Positions 50,185 through 62,406 of a stretch of DNA of 64,000 nt are shown piece after piece. Under the pieces are notes generated by a model. That model did no database searches, was not told where the DNA came from, and was given only the letters and a program-made list of their open reading frames with translations. The position numbers and the translations under genes were made by a program. Positions within the stretch are counted from its first letter, which is position 1; each line of letters begins with the position of its first letter. This stretch comes from Burkholderiales bacterium (GTDB taxonomy: Bacteria; Pseudomonadota; Gammaproteobacteria; Burkholderiales; Burkholderiaceae_E): assembly GCA_003577305.1 (NCBI GenBank), contig QEVL01000009.1, positions 23,872-87,871 on the forward strand, in the 5' to 3' direction.

Positions 50185-51349
50185 CGCGTCGGCGCCGCCG
50201 GCCGCACCCGGCGATCCGCTCGGGCGCGTCGACACGCCCGCGCTGGTGCTCGACCTCGATGCCTTCGAGGCGAACGTCGCGGCACTGCACGCACATGCCG
50301 CGGCGCGCGGCGTACGGGTGCGCGCGCATGGCAAGGCGCATCGCTGCCCGGAGATCTCGCGCAGGCAGGTGGCAGCCGGAGCGGTGGGCGTGTGCTGCCA
50401 GAAGGTCGGCGAGGCCGAGGGGTTTGCCGAGGCCGGTATTGCCGACATCCTGGTGAGCAACGAGATCGTCGACCCGGCCAAGCTCGAGAGGCTGGCGCGG
50501 CTCGCGCGCCGGGTGCGGCTCGCGGTCTGCGTCGATCACCCCGGCGCGGTGGCTGCGCTCGCGCGCGCCTGCAGGCAGGCGCAGGCGCGCATCGACGTGC
50601 TGATCGAGCTCGACGTCGGCCAGGGACGCTGCGGCGTGGCCACGATCGACGAGGTGATGGCGCTCGCCCGGGCGGTTGCCGCGGCCGCGCCGGCGCTGCG
50701 GCTGCGCGGGCTGCAGGCCTACCACGGCAGCGCGCAGCACCTGCGCACCGTGCAGGCCCGCTCGCAGGCGATCGCCGGCGCGGCGCGCCGCGCGGCGCTG
50801 GCGCGCGACACGCTGCGCAGCGCCGGCTTCGGCTGCGACGAAGTGAGCGGGGGCGGCACCGGCACTTTCGCGTATGAGGTTGCCTCGGGCGTCTACACCG
50901 AGATCCAGCCGGGCTCCTACGCGCTGATGGACCTCGATTACCGTGCGAACGAACCCGACGCCGCGGCGCCCGCGATGCGGCAGGCGATCGGCGTGATGAT
51001 GTCGGTGATGAGCGTGCGCGCCGCGCACGCGGTGCTCGACGGGGGCCTGAAGGCGGTGTCGGTCGATTCCGGGCTTCCCGCGTTGCGCCTGCCCGGATGG
51101 CGGGTGCGCGGCGTCTCCGACGAGCACACGGTGATCGAGCCGCTCGAAGCCGGGCGCACCGTGCCCGCCGGCGAAGGAAGCAGCGCGCCCGCGCCGCTGC
51201 TCTCGCACCTGCCGGTGCCGGGGCAGCGTTGCGTCCTCGACCCTGGGCACTGCGATCCCACCGTCAACCTTCACGACTGGGTGGTCGCGTATCGCGGCGA
51301 CCGGGTCGAGGCGGTCTGGCCGGTCCTGCCCCGGGATGCCTCCCGGTGA
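50168..51349 (+). CDS. DSD1-family PLP-dependent enzyme (D-threonine aldolase / D-serine dehydratase-like)
   Basis: This 393-residue protein has an alanine-racemase-type N-terminal barrel with the PLP lysine Lys56 in AHGKAHRCPE and the phosphate-binding GGGTGTF. The C-terminal domain ends with the metal-binding motif DPGHCDPTVNLHDW. That motif fits D-threonine aldolase and metal-dependent D-serine dehydratase; which reaction applies is undecided. The start overlaps lolA by 17 nt. The gene and the following MFS transporter interrupt the common lolA-rarA linkage. Confidence 0.88.
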   Translation: MSSGNSASAPPAAPGDPLGRVDTPALVLDLDAFEANVAALHAHAAARGVRVRAHGKAHRCPEISRRQVAAGAVGVCCQKVGEAEGFAEAGIADILVSNEIVDPAKLERLARLARRVRLAVCVDHPGAVAALARACRQAQARIDVLIELDVGQGRCGVATIDEVMALARAVAAAAPALRLRGLQAYHGSAQHLRTVQARSQAIAGAARRAALARDTLRSAGFGCDEVSGGGTGTFAYEVASGVYTEIQPGSYALMDLDYRANEPDAAAPAMRQAIGVMMSVMSVRAAHAVLDGGLKAVSVDSGLPALRLPGWRVRGVSDEHTVIEPLEAGRTVPAGEGSSAPAPLLSHLPVPGQRCVLDPGHCDPTVNLHDWVVAYRGDRVEAVWPVLPRDASR

Positions 51350-51406
51350 AGATCGCGGGGCTGCGGTAAGCTCGCGGTTTCGGCCAGCAACCGGAGTCCG
51401 TTTCCG

Positions 51407-52628
51407 ATGAGCAGCGTGGCACCAGCGACGCCCGCGTCCGGTTCCGGCGACACCCGCGTCATCGTCGTCGTCGGAATCGCGCACGCCGTTTCGCACTTCT
51501 TCCACCTGATCCTGCCGCCGCTGTTTCCGTGGCTGAAAGACGCGTTCGGGCTCTCGTACTCCGAACTCGGCGTGGTGGTCACCGTCTTCTTCGTGATCTC
51601 CGGCATCGGCCAGTCGCTCGCCGGCTTCCTCGTCGACCGGATCGGCCCGGTGCCGGTGATGCTGGGCGCGATCACGTTGTTCGCGGGTTCGGCCGCAGTG
51701 TTCGCGGCGGCGCCCGGCTACGGCGGGCTGTTGCTGGGCGCGGCGCTGGCGGGCGTGGGCAATGCGTCGTTCCATCCGGTCGATTACTCGATCCTCAATC
51801 GAAGGGTGTCCGCATCGCGTCTCGGCCACGCCTACGCGGTGCACGGCATCACGGGCAACCTCGGCTGGGCGGCCGCGCCGGTGTTCGTAGTGACGATCGC
51901 GCAGGTGGCCGGCTGGCGCGAAGCTTTCGCGGGCGCATCGCTGGTGGCGCTCGCGGCGCTCGCGGTGGTCTGGCTCAATCGCGACGCGCTCGAGACACCC
52001 GTGCATCGCGCCGCGGGGTCGGCCGCTGCGGGCCGCGGCGCGCCCGGCGGCGCGTTCGACTTCCTGCGGCTGCCGGCGGTGTGGCTGAGCTTCGGCTTCT
52101 TCTTCGCCTACGCGGTCGCGCTGGGCGGCGTGCAGACTTTCGCCCCAGAGGCATCGCGCCTGCTGCACGCAGTGCCGCTCGAGTGGGTGGCGCTGTGCCT
52201 GACGATCTACATGCTGGGCAGCGCCGCGGGCACGATCGCCGGCGGCTTTCTCGCGAGTGATCCCGGCCGTGCCGAGCGCATCATCGGCGTGTGCTTCGGC
52301 CTTGCGGCGCTGGTGGCGGTCAGCGTCGCGCTGCTGCCGTGGCCGGGCTGGATGGTTCCGGTGCTGTTCGGTGTGATGGGCGTGTGCGGGGGCATCGCCA
52401 ATCCGTCGCGCGACATGCTGATCAGGCGCGCGGCACCCCCCGGCGCGACCGGCCGCGTCTACGGCGTCGTCTACTCGGGCCTCGACGTGGGCATGTCCAT
52501 CGCGCCGCCGATCTTCGGATTGATGATGGACATCGGCGTGCCGGCGCTCGTCTGGATCGGCATCGCTTTCGCGCAGGCGACGCTGATCGCCGGCGCGTTC
52601 AAGGCCGGCCGCGCGACGCGACTGCGCG

Positions 52629-52651
<23 letters not shown>
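51407..52651 (+). CDS. MFS transporter
   Basis: This 414-residue inner-membrane protein has 12 predicted spans. The early loop VDRIGPVPVMLGAI is a degenerate form of the MFS motif between helices 2 and 3, and the second half shows GVCGGIANPSRDMLIRRAAP with VYGVVYSGLDVGMSIAPPIF. It resembles fosmidomycin-resistance-like/CynX-type exporters only in outline, so the substrate is open. It follows the DSD1 gene after 57 nt and overlaps rarA by 23 nt. It may import or export a D-amino acid or related compound, which is inference. Confidence 0.88.
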
Positions 52652-55437
<2,786 letters not shown>

Positions 55438-55488
55438 AGTGCTCTTTGCTATACTGCCGGGCTTCGCGTAACGGCCCGCGCGGAATCC

Positions 55489-55579
55489 GGAAAGGTGGCA
55501 GAGTGGTCGAATGCGCCGGACTCGAAATCCGGTTTACGGTTACACCGTAACGTGGGTTCGAATCCCACCCTTTCCGCCA
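55489..55579 (+). tRNA. tRNA-Ser(CGA)
   Basis: The 91-nt sequence folds as a class II tRNA with a long variable arm. The acceptor stem pairs GGAAAGG with CCTTTCC. The anticodon arm is CCGGA-CTCGAAA-TCCGG, giving anticodon CGA. The variable arm is formed by TTACGG-TTAC-CCGTAA-like pairing, the T arm holds GGTTCGAATCC, and CCA is encoded. It lies 51 nt after serS. Confidence 0.97.
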
Positions 55580-55625
55580 GCGACCCCGATTCCTCGTCCG
55601 TCCGGCCACGATCGAGCAGGAGAGC

Positions 55626-56051
55626 ATGGTGGCCAACGACAACGCGTTCGAGCGCGACAAGCTGATCCGCTTTCACCACTGCGATCCGGCCGGCATCGTC
55701 TTCTACCCGCAGTACTTCATCCTCTTCAACGAACTGGTCGAAGACTGGTTCAACCACGGCCTGCGGTGCGATTACGCCGACATGGTCTACGCCCAGCGCC
55801 TCGGCACGCCGATGGTGCGCGTGGAGTGCGACTTCCTGTCGCCGAGCAAGATCGGCGAGATGCTCACGCTGCGGCTGCTCGTGCATCGCATCGGCCGCAG
55901 TTCGCTCGGATTGAGGGTCGAAGGCGTCTCGGGCGGCGTTCCGAGGGTGCGGGCACAGCTCACCGTCGTGCTGGCCAACGTCGACACCCTGCGTTCGGTG
56001 CCGTTTCCGCCCGAGTTGCGCGCCGGCATCGAGCGCTACCTGTCGGCCTGA
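55626..56051 (+). CDS. acyl-CoA thioesterase, hotdog fold (4-hydroxybenzoyl-CoA thioesterase family)
   Basis: This 141-residue protein hydrolyses a CoA thioester. The active-site segment FHHCDPAGIVFYPQYFILFN holds the catalytic aspartate in the position typical of the 4HBT family. The following VRVECDFLSPSKIGEMLTLR fits the hotdog helix-strand pattern. The family is broad, and no aromatic-degradation genes are close, so the acyl group is unknown. It follows tRNA-Ser. Confidence 0.9.
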   Translation: MVANDNAFERDKLIRFHHCDPAGIVFYPQYFILFNELVEDWFNHGLRCDYADMVYAQRLGTPMVRVECDFLSPSKIGEMLTLRLLVHRIGRSSLGLRVEGVSGGVPRVRAQLTVVLANVDTLRSVPFPPELRAGIERYLSA

Positions 56052-56306
56052 GCGCCGCGGCCGGCCGGCCCGCCAGCGGCGCCGGGGCGCCCGTTCGCGA
56101 CGCGCCCGTGCGCCGGCGCGGCGGCGATTCAGTGCGGAAAGTCCGCTGCGGCGCCGCCGCGGTCGGTGGAATTGACGCCCGGCCGGCTAACTTGTTCACT
56201 GATCCGGCGCATCGGTTCCGATAGCATCGCCCGTGTCGCAACGAGCCTCGCTGCGCGCTCCGGCATTCCGGGGCGCGTGTTGCGCGGCTCGCGCCAGAAG
56301 AAGTCG

Positions 56307-58877
56307 ATGACCGAATCGAACCTTCCGTTCCCCAGACCTGCGCCGCGCCCGCTGCTGTTCGCGCGTGCCCGCGAGTCGCTTGCCGACGCGCTGTCGGCGG
56401 CGGTGACCGACGCGTTGCCGGCGATCGCCGAGGAACTCGATCTGGTGGCCGATCGGGCGATCGACGGGCGCGAGCGTCAGGCGCTGATGGGCGCTGCGCA
56501 ACGCCTGCGCCGCGAGAGCGCGACGCGGGTCACGCAGGTGGCCGACGCGCTTGCGCGGCGCGCCAACCGCTGTCTCGAGATAGCGCGGCTCACCGACCAG
56601 GACGCCGATGATCGGGCGCTGGCGCTGATCGACGACGAGGAACTCGAAACGCAGATCCTGGCAGCCGATCTCGCGCGCGCGGCGCGCGACCATGCCGGCG
56701 TGGTCTATCCCCGCTACGCCGGCCGCTTGCGGCAGGTGGTCGAGCGCGACTGGGGCGACGACGAAATGAATCCGCTGGGCGCGCGCACGCTGGCTGGCGC
56801 TGCGATCGCGGCGCTGGAGGGCATCGTCGACGGCGCGCGGTTGCGGGCTGTGCTGCGCCGGATGGCATTGGCGACGCTGGCCGAACCGATTGCCGCTGCG
56901 ATCGCGCGCGCCGATCGGTTGCTCGAAGACGCGGGAGTGCAGCCGCCCGAGCCGCCGCTGCCGGCCGAGCCGCCGCTACCGCCGGAGTCGCCCGAGCCGC
57001 CACCGGAGTCGCCCGTGCTGCCACCGCCGGTGCAATCCCCGCTGCCCGAGTCCGGCGCGACCCGGATCGAGGAAGGCGCCACGCCGCCGGTGCCGCCCGG
57101 ATTCGGCGATTGGGCGCCGGCGCCGGCGGCCGATCGCGAAGCGGTGGAGCAGCCGCCGCAGGCGCCTTGCGAGGAGCACCCGCAGGAAGCGCTTCCCGAA
57201 CTGCCCGGCGTCGAGCGCCGCGGCGTGGAGGTGGCGCGCGCGGTCGGCGCCGCGTTGCAGGCCGAGCGCGATGCGGCGACGCTCGGAAGCTCGCCTCTGG
57301 CCGGCACGCCGCCGGGTGAACGGCTGCGGGTGCTGCCGACGCTGCAGCCGGTGGTCGAGATCGAGCGCGACGCGGTGGCGTTCGCGCACGCGATCGGCGC
57401 GATTCCGTACAGCCGCCAGGCGCGCGGCGAGTTCTTCGGCAACGTGCGCGCGCGCATGCGCGAGACCGGCGCCGCGCCTGCGCAGGTCGCGGTGGTGGAT
57501 CTCGTGGCGGCGATGTTCGACTACGTGATCGACGATCGGCGCCTGCCCGAAGCGGCAAAGCCGCTGGTCTGGCGCCTGCAGCAACCTGCGGTCGCGCTCG
57601 CACTGCTCGATCCGGCCTACCTCGGTGACGACCCGCGCTCGCTGCGCAGGCTGGTCGAGCACTTCGGGGCGATCTCGACCGCGTTCGGCGAGGACATCGT
57701 GCGCGGCAGCGAGCTTTACCGCCGGCTCGAGACCGTGGTGCGCGCGGTCGAGATCGTGTCGAGCGCGCTGCAGTCGCGCGCGGCGGTGATGGCGCAGCAG
57801 GTGGAGAAGGAGTACTCGCGCGCGGCGCGCAACGTCGGCCAGCTGATCGATCGCGTCGTGCGCGAGCGCCGTGCGCTCGAGGAGACGCCGGGACGGCGCA
57901 ACCGCCGCGACTACGCCAGGCGTCCGAGCCGCGAGCGCGAACGGCTGGTCACCGAGAGCCTGCGCGCGCTGCTCGAAGAACGCCTCGCACGGCACCAGGC
58001 GCCCGACTCGGTGCGCGACTTCGTCACCAATGTCTGGCTGCGCCACATGCGCACCGCGGCGTTGCGCAACGGCGAGGAGAGCGCCGAGTTCCGCGTCTCG
58101 CTGCAGGTGGTCGACGATCTGCTGTGGAGCCTGAACGGCGGCGAGGAGCGGCGCAGCCGTCGCGAACTCGCACAGCGCATCCCGCCGCTGATCCGGCTGA
58201 TGACGCAGGGCGTGCGCGAGATCGGCGCGAAGGAAGACGAGTTCAAGTCGTTCTTCGACGAGTTGTTCCTGATCCACCTCAGGCGCATGCAGCGGCGCGA
58301 GCGCGAACGCGGTGCGAGCACCCGCGCCGGTCTCGATCGGGAGGCGGGTGCCGGCCCCGTCACCGCAGCTGCGGTGCCGACGCTGGCGCAGCCGCTCGAC
58401 GTCGAGACGGCGATCGCGCCCGGCGAGGGCGGACCGGCCGCTGGGCAGGCGGCCGCGCAGATGCCCGAGCCTGCGACGCCCGAGCCTGCGACGCCCGAGC
58501 CTGCGACGCCCGAGCCGCCACCTGCGCCGCCGGCGCCCGTGCCGCCGGCCCCTGCGACCACGCCGTCGCCGGAGGAAGGCACCGAGCGGCGCCTGCTCGA
58601 AATCCTCGATTCGCTCGACCTCGGCGACCTGCCGGCGAGGCCGCGGCGCCGCGAACTCGAGCCCGCGCAGGCGCTCGAGCAGATCCGCCGCGGCGACTGG
58701 GTCGAGTTGCTGACGCGCGAGCGCGGCAACGCCTATCTGAAAGTCGCGTGGATCAACCGCCGGCGCACCGTGGCGCTGCTGGTGCGTTACGCGGACCGGC
58801 GCGCGATGTCGCTGCGCATGGACGAGTTGCGCGCGCGCTTCGAGCAGGCGCGCGCATTCCTGCTCGCCGCAGACTGA
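56307..58877 (+). CDS. DUF1631 family protein
   Basis: This 856-residue, probably cytoplasmic protein matches the DUF1631 family, found mainly in beta- and gammaproteobacteria and without known function. The N-terminal helical region has LALIDDEELETQILAADLAR and MNPLGARTLAGAAIAALEGI. Two Pro/Glu-rich low-complexity linkers (near residues 215-275 and 720-760) separate helical blocks such as ARAVEIVSSALQSRAAVMAQ-like segments and a C-terminal domain with RRGDWVELLTRERGNAYLKV. The start is MTESNLPFPRP; upstream frame is not conserved. The linker contains a 15-nt tandem repeat. Confidence 0.88.
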   Translation: MTESNLPFPRPAPRPLLFARARESLADALSAAVTDALPAIAEELDLVADRAIDGRERQALMGAAQRLRRESATRVTQVADALARRANRCLEIARLTDQDADDRALALIDDEELETQILAADLARAARDHAGVVYPRYAGRLRQVVERDWGDDEMNPLGARTLAGAAIAALEGIVDGARLRAVLRRMALATLAEPIAAAIARADRLLEDAGVQPPEPPLPAEPPLPPESPEPPPESPVLPPPVQSPLPESGATRIEEGATPPVPPGFGDWAPAPAADREAVEQPPQAPCEEHPQEALPELPGVERRGVEVARAVGAALQAERDAATLGSSPLAGTPPGERLRVLPTLQPVVEIERDAVAFAHAIGAIPYSRQARGEFFGNVRARMRETGAAPAQVAVVDLVAAMFDYVIDDRRLPEAAKPLVWRLQQPAVALALLDPAYLGDDPRSLRRLVEHFGAISTAFGEDIVRGSELYRRLETVVRAVEIVSSALQSRAAVMAQQVEKEYSRAARNVGQLIDRVVRERRALEETPGRRNRRDYARRPSRERERLVTESLRALLEERLARHQAPDSVRDFVTNVWLRHMRTAALRNGEESAEFRVSLQVVDDLLWSLNGGEERRSRRELAQRIPPLIRLMTQGVREIGAKEDEFKSFFDELFLIHLRRMQRRERERGASTRAGLDREAGAGPVTAAAVPTLAQPLDVETAIAPGEGGPAAGQAAAQMPEPATPEPATPEPATPEPPPAPPAPVPPAPATTPSPEEGTERRLLEILDSLDLGDLPARPRRRELEPAQALEQIRRGDWVELLTRERGNAYLKVAWINRRRTVALLVRYADRRAMSLRMDELRARFEQARAFLLAAD
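58464..58516 (+). repeat. 15-nt tandem repeat inside the DUF1631 gene
   Basis: CCCGAGCCTGCGACG is repeated three times exactly, followed by a partial fourth unit. It encodes PEPAT units in a proline-rich linker. A number divisible by three keeps the frame when copies are gained or lost, so the linker length may vary between strains. Confidence 0.85.
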
Positions 58878-59248
58878 GCAGATGCGCTAACCCGCGCTGC
58901 GCGCAAGCGACGCCTCGCCGCATCGATCTGCACTATAGTTCTTGACACGATTTCGCGAAGGAATTACGGTTCCTGCGCTGCCGACCCCCGCCCGGGGCCG
59001 GCGATGCGTCGCGTGGCGGCGTTGCGCCGGCCCGCCCCATGCCGTTCCGGGGCAGCGTTGCGAATGCAGCGCACTGCTTCGCAATCGGGGTCGCTGCAGG
59101 TATCGGGGAAGCCCCGCGCTTGCGCTCATGCGGCCGACAGCGCAATCTTCGTCCGCCAGAGTCTGGAGGTCGCGATTGCGGCGCCCGGTTGCCATCGTCG
59201 CCTGACTCGAGCCGGGCCAGCGTTTTTTCAAGCACAGGAGAGCTTTCG
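58878..59248. other. intergenic leader region of the Liv-type operon
   Basis: This 371-nt stretch separates the DUF1631 gene from the binding-protein gene. It holds one good promoter candidate at its start, listed separately. The remaining roughly 280 nt would be an untranslated leader. I see no stable riboswitch-like consensus, no tRNA and no conserved protein; the short frames in it look like chance. Confidence 0.5.
58942..58970 (+). promoter_or_regulatory. candidate sigma-70 promoter of the Liv-type ABC operon
   Basis: TTGACA at 58942-58947 is a perfect -35 element. TACGGT at 58965-58970 lies at the optimal 17-nt spacing but is a weak -10. Transcription from here would give a leader of about 270 nt before the binding-protein start codon. 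Confidence 0.45.
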
Positions 59249-60415
59249 ATGAACAGGAGACACGCAGTGAAGCTGGCCGCTGCCGCGGTGGTCGCCGCGA
59301 TGGCGGGCACGGCTGCCGCGCAGGGCAAGCCGGTCAAGGTCGGGTTCATGCTGCCGTACACCGGCACTTACGCTGCGCTCGGCACCGCGATCGAGAACGG
59401 CTTCCGGCTGTTCATCGAGGAGCAGGGCGGCAAACTTGGCGGGCAGGCGATCGAGTTCGTGCGGGTCGACGACGAGAGCGACCCGTCCAAGGCCACCGAC
59501 AACGTCAACAAACTGATCAAGCGCGACCAGGTCGACGTGGTGGTGGGCACCGTACACTCGGGCGTCGCCATGGCGATGGCCAAGGCGGCCAAGGACAGCG
59601 GCACCCTGCTGATCGTGCCCAACGCAGGCGCCGACGCGGTCACCGGCCCGATGTGTGCCCCGAACATCTTCCGCACCTCGTTCTCGAACTGGCAGCCCGG
59701 GTTCGCGATGGGCGAGGTGGTCGCCAAGCGCGGCCACAAGACCGCGGTGACGATCACCTGGAAATACGCGGCCGGCGACGAGAGCGTCAACGGCTTCAAG
59801 GAGAGCTTCACGAAGGCCGGCGGCAAGGTGCTCAAGGACCTCACGCTCCCATTCCCGAACGTGGAGTTCCAGGCGCTGCTCACCGAGATCGCTTCGCTCA
59901 AGCCCGATGCGGTCTACACCTTCTTCGCCGGCGGCGGGGCGGTGAAGTTCGTCAAGGACTACGCGGCGGCGGGCCTCGGCAAGACGATCCCGCTCTACGG
60001 CGCGGGCTTCCTCACCGACGGAACGCTCGAAGCCCAGGGCGAGGCGGCGCAGGGGCTGCTCACCACGCTGCACTACGCCGACGGGCTGGAAAACCCGAAA
60101 GACAAGTCGTTCCGCCTGGCCTACGCGAAGGCGTACAAGCTGCAGCCCGACGTCTATGCGGTGCAGGGCTACGACGCGGCGCAACTGCTCGGTGCCGGCC
60201 TGGCTGCGGTCAAGGGCGACATGGGCAAGCGCGACGCGATGTACGCGGCGATGGCCAAGGCGCGCATCGCCAGCCCGCGCGGCCCGTTCACGCTGTCGAA
60301 GTCGCACAATCCGGTGCAGGACATCTACCTGCGCAAGGTCGAAGGCAAGGCGAACCAGGTGCAGGGGGTCGCGGTCAAGGCGCTGGCCGATCCGGGACGC
60401 GGCTGCCGCATGTGA
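59249..60415 (+). CDS. Liv-type ABC transporter substrate-binding protein
   Basis: This 388-residue periplasmic protein has a signal peptide ending at GTAAAQ and a Peripla_BP_6 fold beginning KVGFMLPYTGTYAALGTAIE. Further family segments are VDVVVGTVHSGVAMAMAKAA and YTFFAGGGAVKFVKDYAAAG. It should deliver a branched-chain amino acid or, as often in this group, an aromatic acid or other organic anion to the downstream permeases. CAGGAGA lies upstream of the ATG. It leads a complete five-gene transporter operon. Confidence 0.94.
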   Translation: MNRRHAVKLAAAAVVAAMAGTAAAQGKPVKVGFMLPYTGTYAALGTAIENGFRLFIEEQGGKLGGQAIEFVRVDDESDPSKATDNVNKLIKRDQVDVVVGTVHSGVAMAMAKAAKDSGTLLIVPNAGADAVTGPMCAPNIFRTSFSNWQPGFAMGEVVAKRGHKTAVTITWKYAAGDESVNGFKESFTKAGGKVLKDLTLPFPNVEFQALLTEIASLKPDAVYTFFAGGGAVKFVKDYAAAGLGKTIPLYGAGFLTDGTLEAQGEAAQGLLTTLHYADGLENPKDKSFRLAYAKAYKLQPDVYAVQGYDAAQLLGAGLAAVKGDMGKRDAMYAAMAKARIASPRGPFTLSKSHNPVQDIYLRKVEGKANQVQGVAVKALADPGRGCRM

Positions 60416-60518
60416 GTCGCCGACTGCCCGCTGACGCGCGGCCGCTGGCCGTGCGGCAGCAGGGCCTGCACGGCTGGCCCCGGCGCGGGGCGGTCGCAGT
60501 CTCGAGAGCCCCTGGCGC

Positions 60519-61400
60519 ATGGATCCCGTCGTCTTTCTTGTTCAATGCCTGAACGCCGTCCAGTACGGGCTGCTGCTGTTCCTGGTCGCCAGCGGCCTCA
60601 CGCTGATCTTCGGCATCATGGGCGTGATCAACCTGGCGCACGGCAGCTTCTACATGATCGGCGCCTACATGGCGTACGCGCTGGCGCCGCTGGTCGAGCA
60701 GACGCTGGGCGGCGGCTTCTTCACGACGCTGGCGGTCTCGATCGTGGCCTCGGTCGCGCTGGGCTACCTGCTCGAGTGGGCTTTCTTCAGCTACCTGTAC
60801 GAGCGTGAGCACCTGCAGCAGGTGCTGATGACGTACGCGCTGATCCTCGTCTTCGAGGAAACGCGCAGCATCCTGGTCGGCAACGACGTGCACGGGGTGC
60901 AAGCGCCCGAGTGGCTGGCGGGCACGCTGCCGCTGGGCGAACTGATGACCTATCCGGTCTATCGCCTGTTCATCTCGGCAGTCTGCGTGGCGCTGGTGCT
61001 CGCGCTGTTCTGGGTGATCACGCGCACCCGGCTCGGCATGACGGTGCGCGCGGGCGCCTCGAACCGCGAGATGGTCCAGGCGATGGGCGTCGACATCAAG
61101 TTCCTCTATCGCGTGGTGTTCTCGGCCGGGGTGGCGCTCGCGGCGCTCGCCGGGGCGATCGCCGCGCCGGTGTCGTCGGTGTATCCGGGCATGGGCAACC
61201 AGGTGCTGATCGTCTGTTTCGTGGTGGTGGTGATCGGCGGCATCGGCTCGATCCGCGGCGCGCTGGTGGCCGCGCTGCTGGTGGGGTTCGTCGACACCTT
61301 CGGTGCCGTCTTCTTTCCGCAGGCTGCCGGCGTGCTGGTCTACCTGCTGATGGCGGCAATCCTGCTGTGGCGGCCCGAGGGGCTGTTCCGCACCGTCTGA
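60519..61400 (+). CDS. livH: Liv-type ABC transporter permease (LivH-like)
   Basis: This 293-residue inner-membrane protein has about eight spans. Conserved family segments are GIMGVINLAHGSFYMIGAYM and the coupling-loop region REMVQAMGVDIKFLYRVVFS. It pairs with the LivM-like permease encoded 10 nt downstream. The start is MDPVVFLVQCLNAVQYG. The assignment to branched-chain amino acids is by family name; the substrate is set by the binding protein. Confidence 0.94.
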   Translation: MDPVVFLVQCLNAVQYGLLLFLVASGLTLIFGIMGVINLAHGSFYMIGAYMAYALAPLVEQTLGGGFFTTLAVSIVASVALGYLLEWAFFSYLYEREHLQQVLMTYALILVFEETRSILVGNDVHGVQAPEWLAGTLPLGELMTYPVYRLFISAVCVALVLALFWVITRTRLGMTVRAGASNREMVQAMGVDIKFLYRVVFSAGVALAALAGAIAAPVSSVYPGMGNQVLIVCFVVVVIGGIGSIRGALVAALLVGFVDTFGAVFFPQAAGVLVYLLMAAILLWRPEGLFRTV

Positions 61401-61410
61401 GCCGCGCCCC

Positions 61411-62406
61411 ATGAGGGATCTGTCCTCGCGCGTCGTGCCGGCGGTGATTGCCGGGCTGGCGCTCGCCGCGTTTCCGATGTTCGGCGGCAAGTTCGCGATC
61501 GACCTGGTCACGAAGATCATGATCTTGGCGATCTTCGCGCTCAGCCTCGAACTGCTGGTCGGCCAGACGGGCCTGGTGTGTTTCGGCCACGCCGCGTTCC
61601 TCGGCATCGCGGCATACACCGCGGCGCTGCTCACGCCGCAAAGCGGCCCGGCCCCGCTGCTGGCGCTGCTGCCGGCGGCGGTGCTGGCCGCGGGCGGCTA
61701 CGCGCTGGCGGTCGGGGCGCTGTCGCTGCGCACGCGCGGCATCTACTTCATCATGGTGACGCTCGCCTTCGCGCAGATGGCCTACTACGTCTTCCACGAC
61801 ACGAAGCTGGGCGGCGGCAGCGACGGCATCTACGTCTATTACCGGCCGGTCCTGTCGGTCGGCGACTGGCAGCCGTTCGATCTCGACGGGGGCCACACCT
61901 TCTACTATTTCGTGCTCGTCTTCCTCGCCTTCACGTTCGCGCTGCTCGGGTTTCTCGTGCGCAGCCGCTTCGGCCGGGCGCTGGCCGGCATTCGCGTGAA
62001 TGAGCAGCGCATGCGCGCCGCGGGCTTCGCCACCTACGGCTACAAGCTCGCCGCGTTCGTGCTGGCAGGCATGCTCGCCGGCCTCGCCGGGTTCCTGTAC
62101 GCGCTGAAGGACGGTTTCGTGAGTCCCGAGCTGCTCTCCTGGCACCAGTCGGGCGCGGTACTGATCATGATCATCCTCGGCGGTCTCGGGAGCCTGCGCG
62201 GGGCAGTGGTGGGGGCCTTCGCGTTCGTGCTTCTGCAGGAGCTGTTCCAGTCCGAGGCGGTCTTCGGGGCGCTGGCGCAGCACTGGCAGCTCACGCTCGG
62301 CTTCGCGATCATCGCCTGCGTGGCGCTGATGCCCGACGGCATCGTCGGCGTCGGACGGCAGTTCGGGCGGCGCGTGGCGAACCTGCGCAGGTTGCGCAAT
62401 GCCTGA
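61411..62406 (+). CDS. livM: Liv-type ABC transporter permease (LivM-like)
   Basis: This 331-residue inner-membrane protein shows the LivM pattern ALSLELLVGQTGLVCFGHAA and the coupling segment ALAGIRVNEQRMRAAGFATY. It forms the second half of the transmembrane channel. The 3' end overlaps the LivG-like gene by 8 nt, indicating translational coupling. Confidence 0.94.
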   Translation: MRDLSSRVVPAVIAGLALAAFPMFGGKFAIDLVTKIMILAIFALSLELLVGQTGLVCFGHAAFLGIAAYTAALLTPQSGPAPLLALLPAAVLAAGGYALAVGALSLRTRGIYFIMVTLAFAQMAYYVFHDTKLGGGSDGIYVYYRPVLSVGDWQPFDLDGGHTFYYFVLVFLAFTFALLGFLVRSRFGRALAGIRVNEQRMRAAGFATYGYKLAAFVLAGMLAGLAGFLYALKDGFVSPELLSWHQSGAVLIMIILGGLGSLRGAVVGAFAFVLLQELFQSEAVFGALAQHWQLTLGFAIIACVALMPDGIVGVGRQFGRRVANLRRLRNA

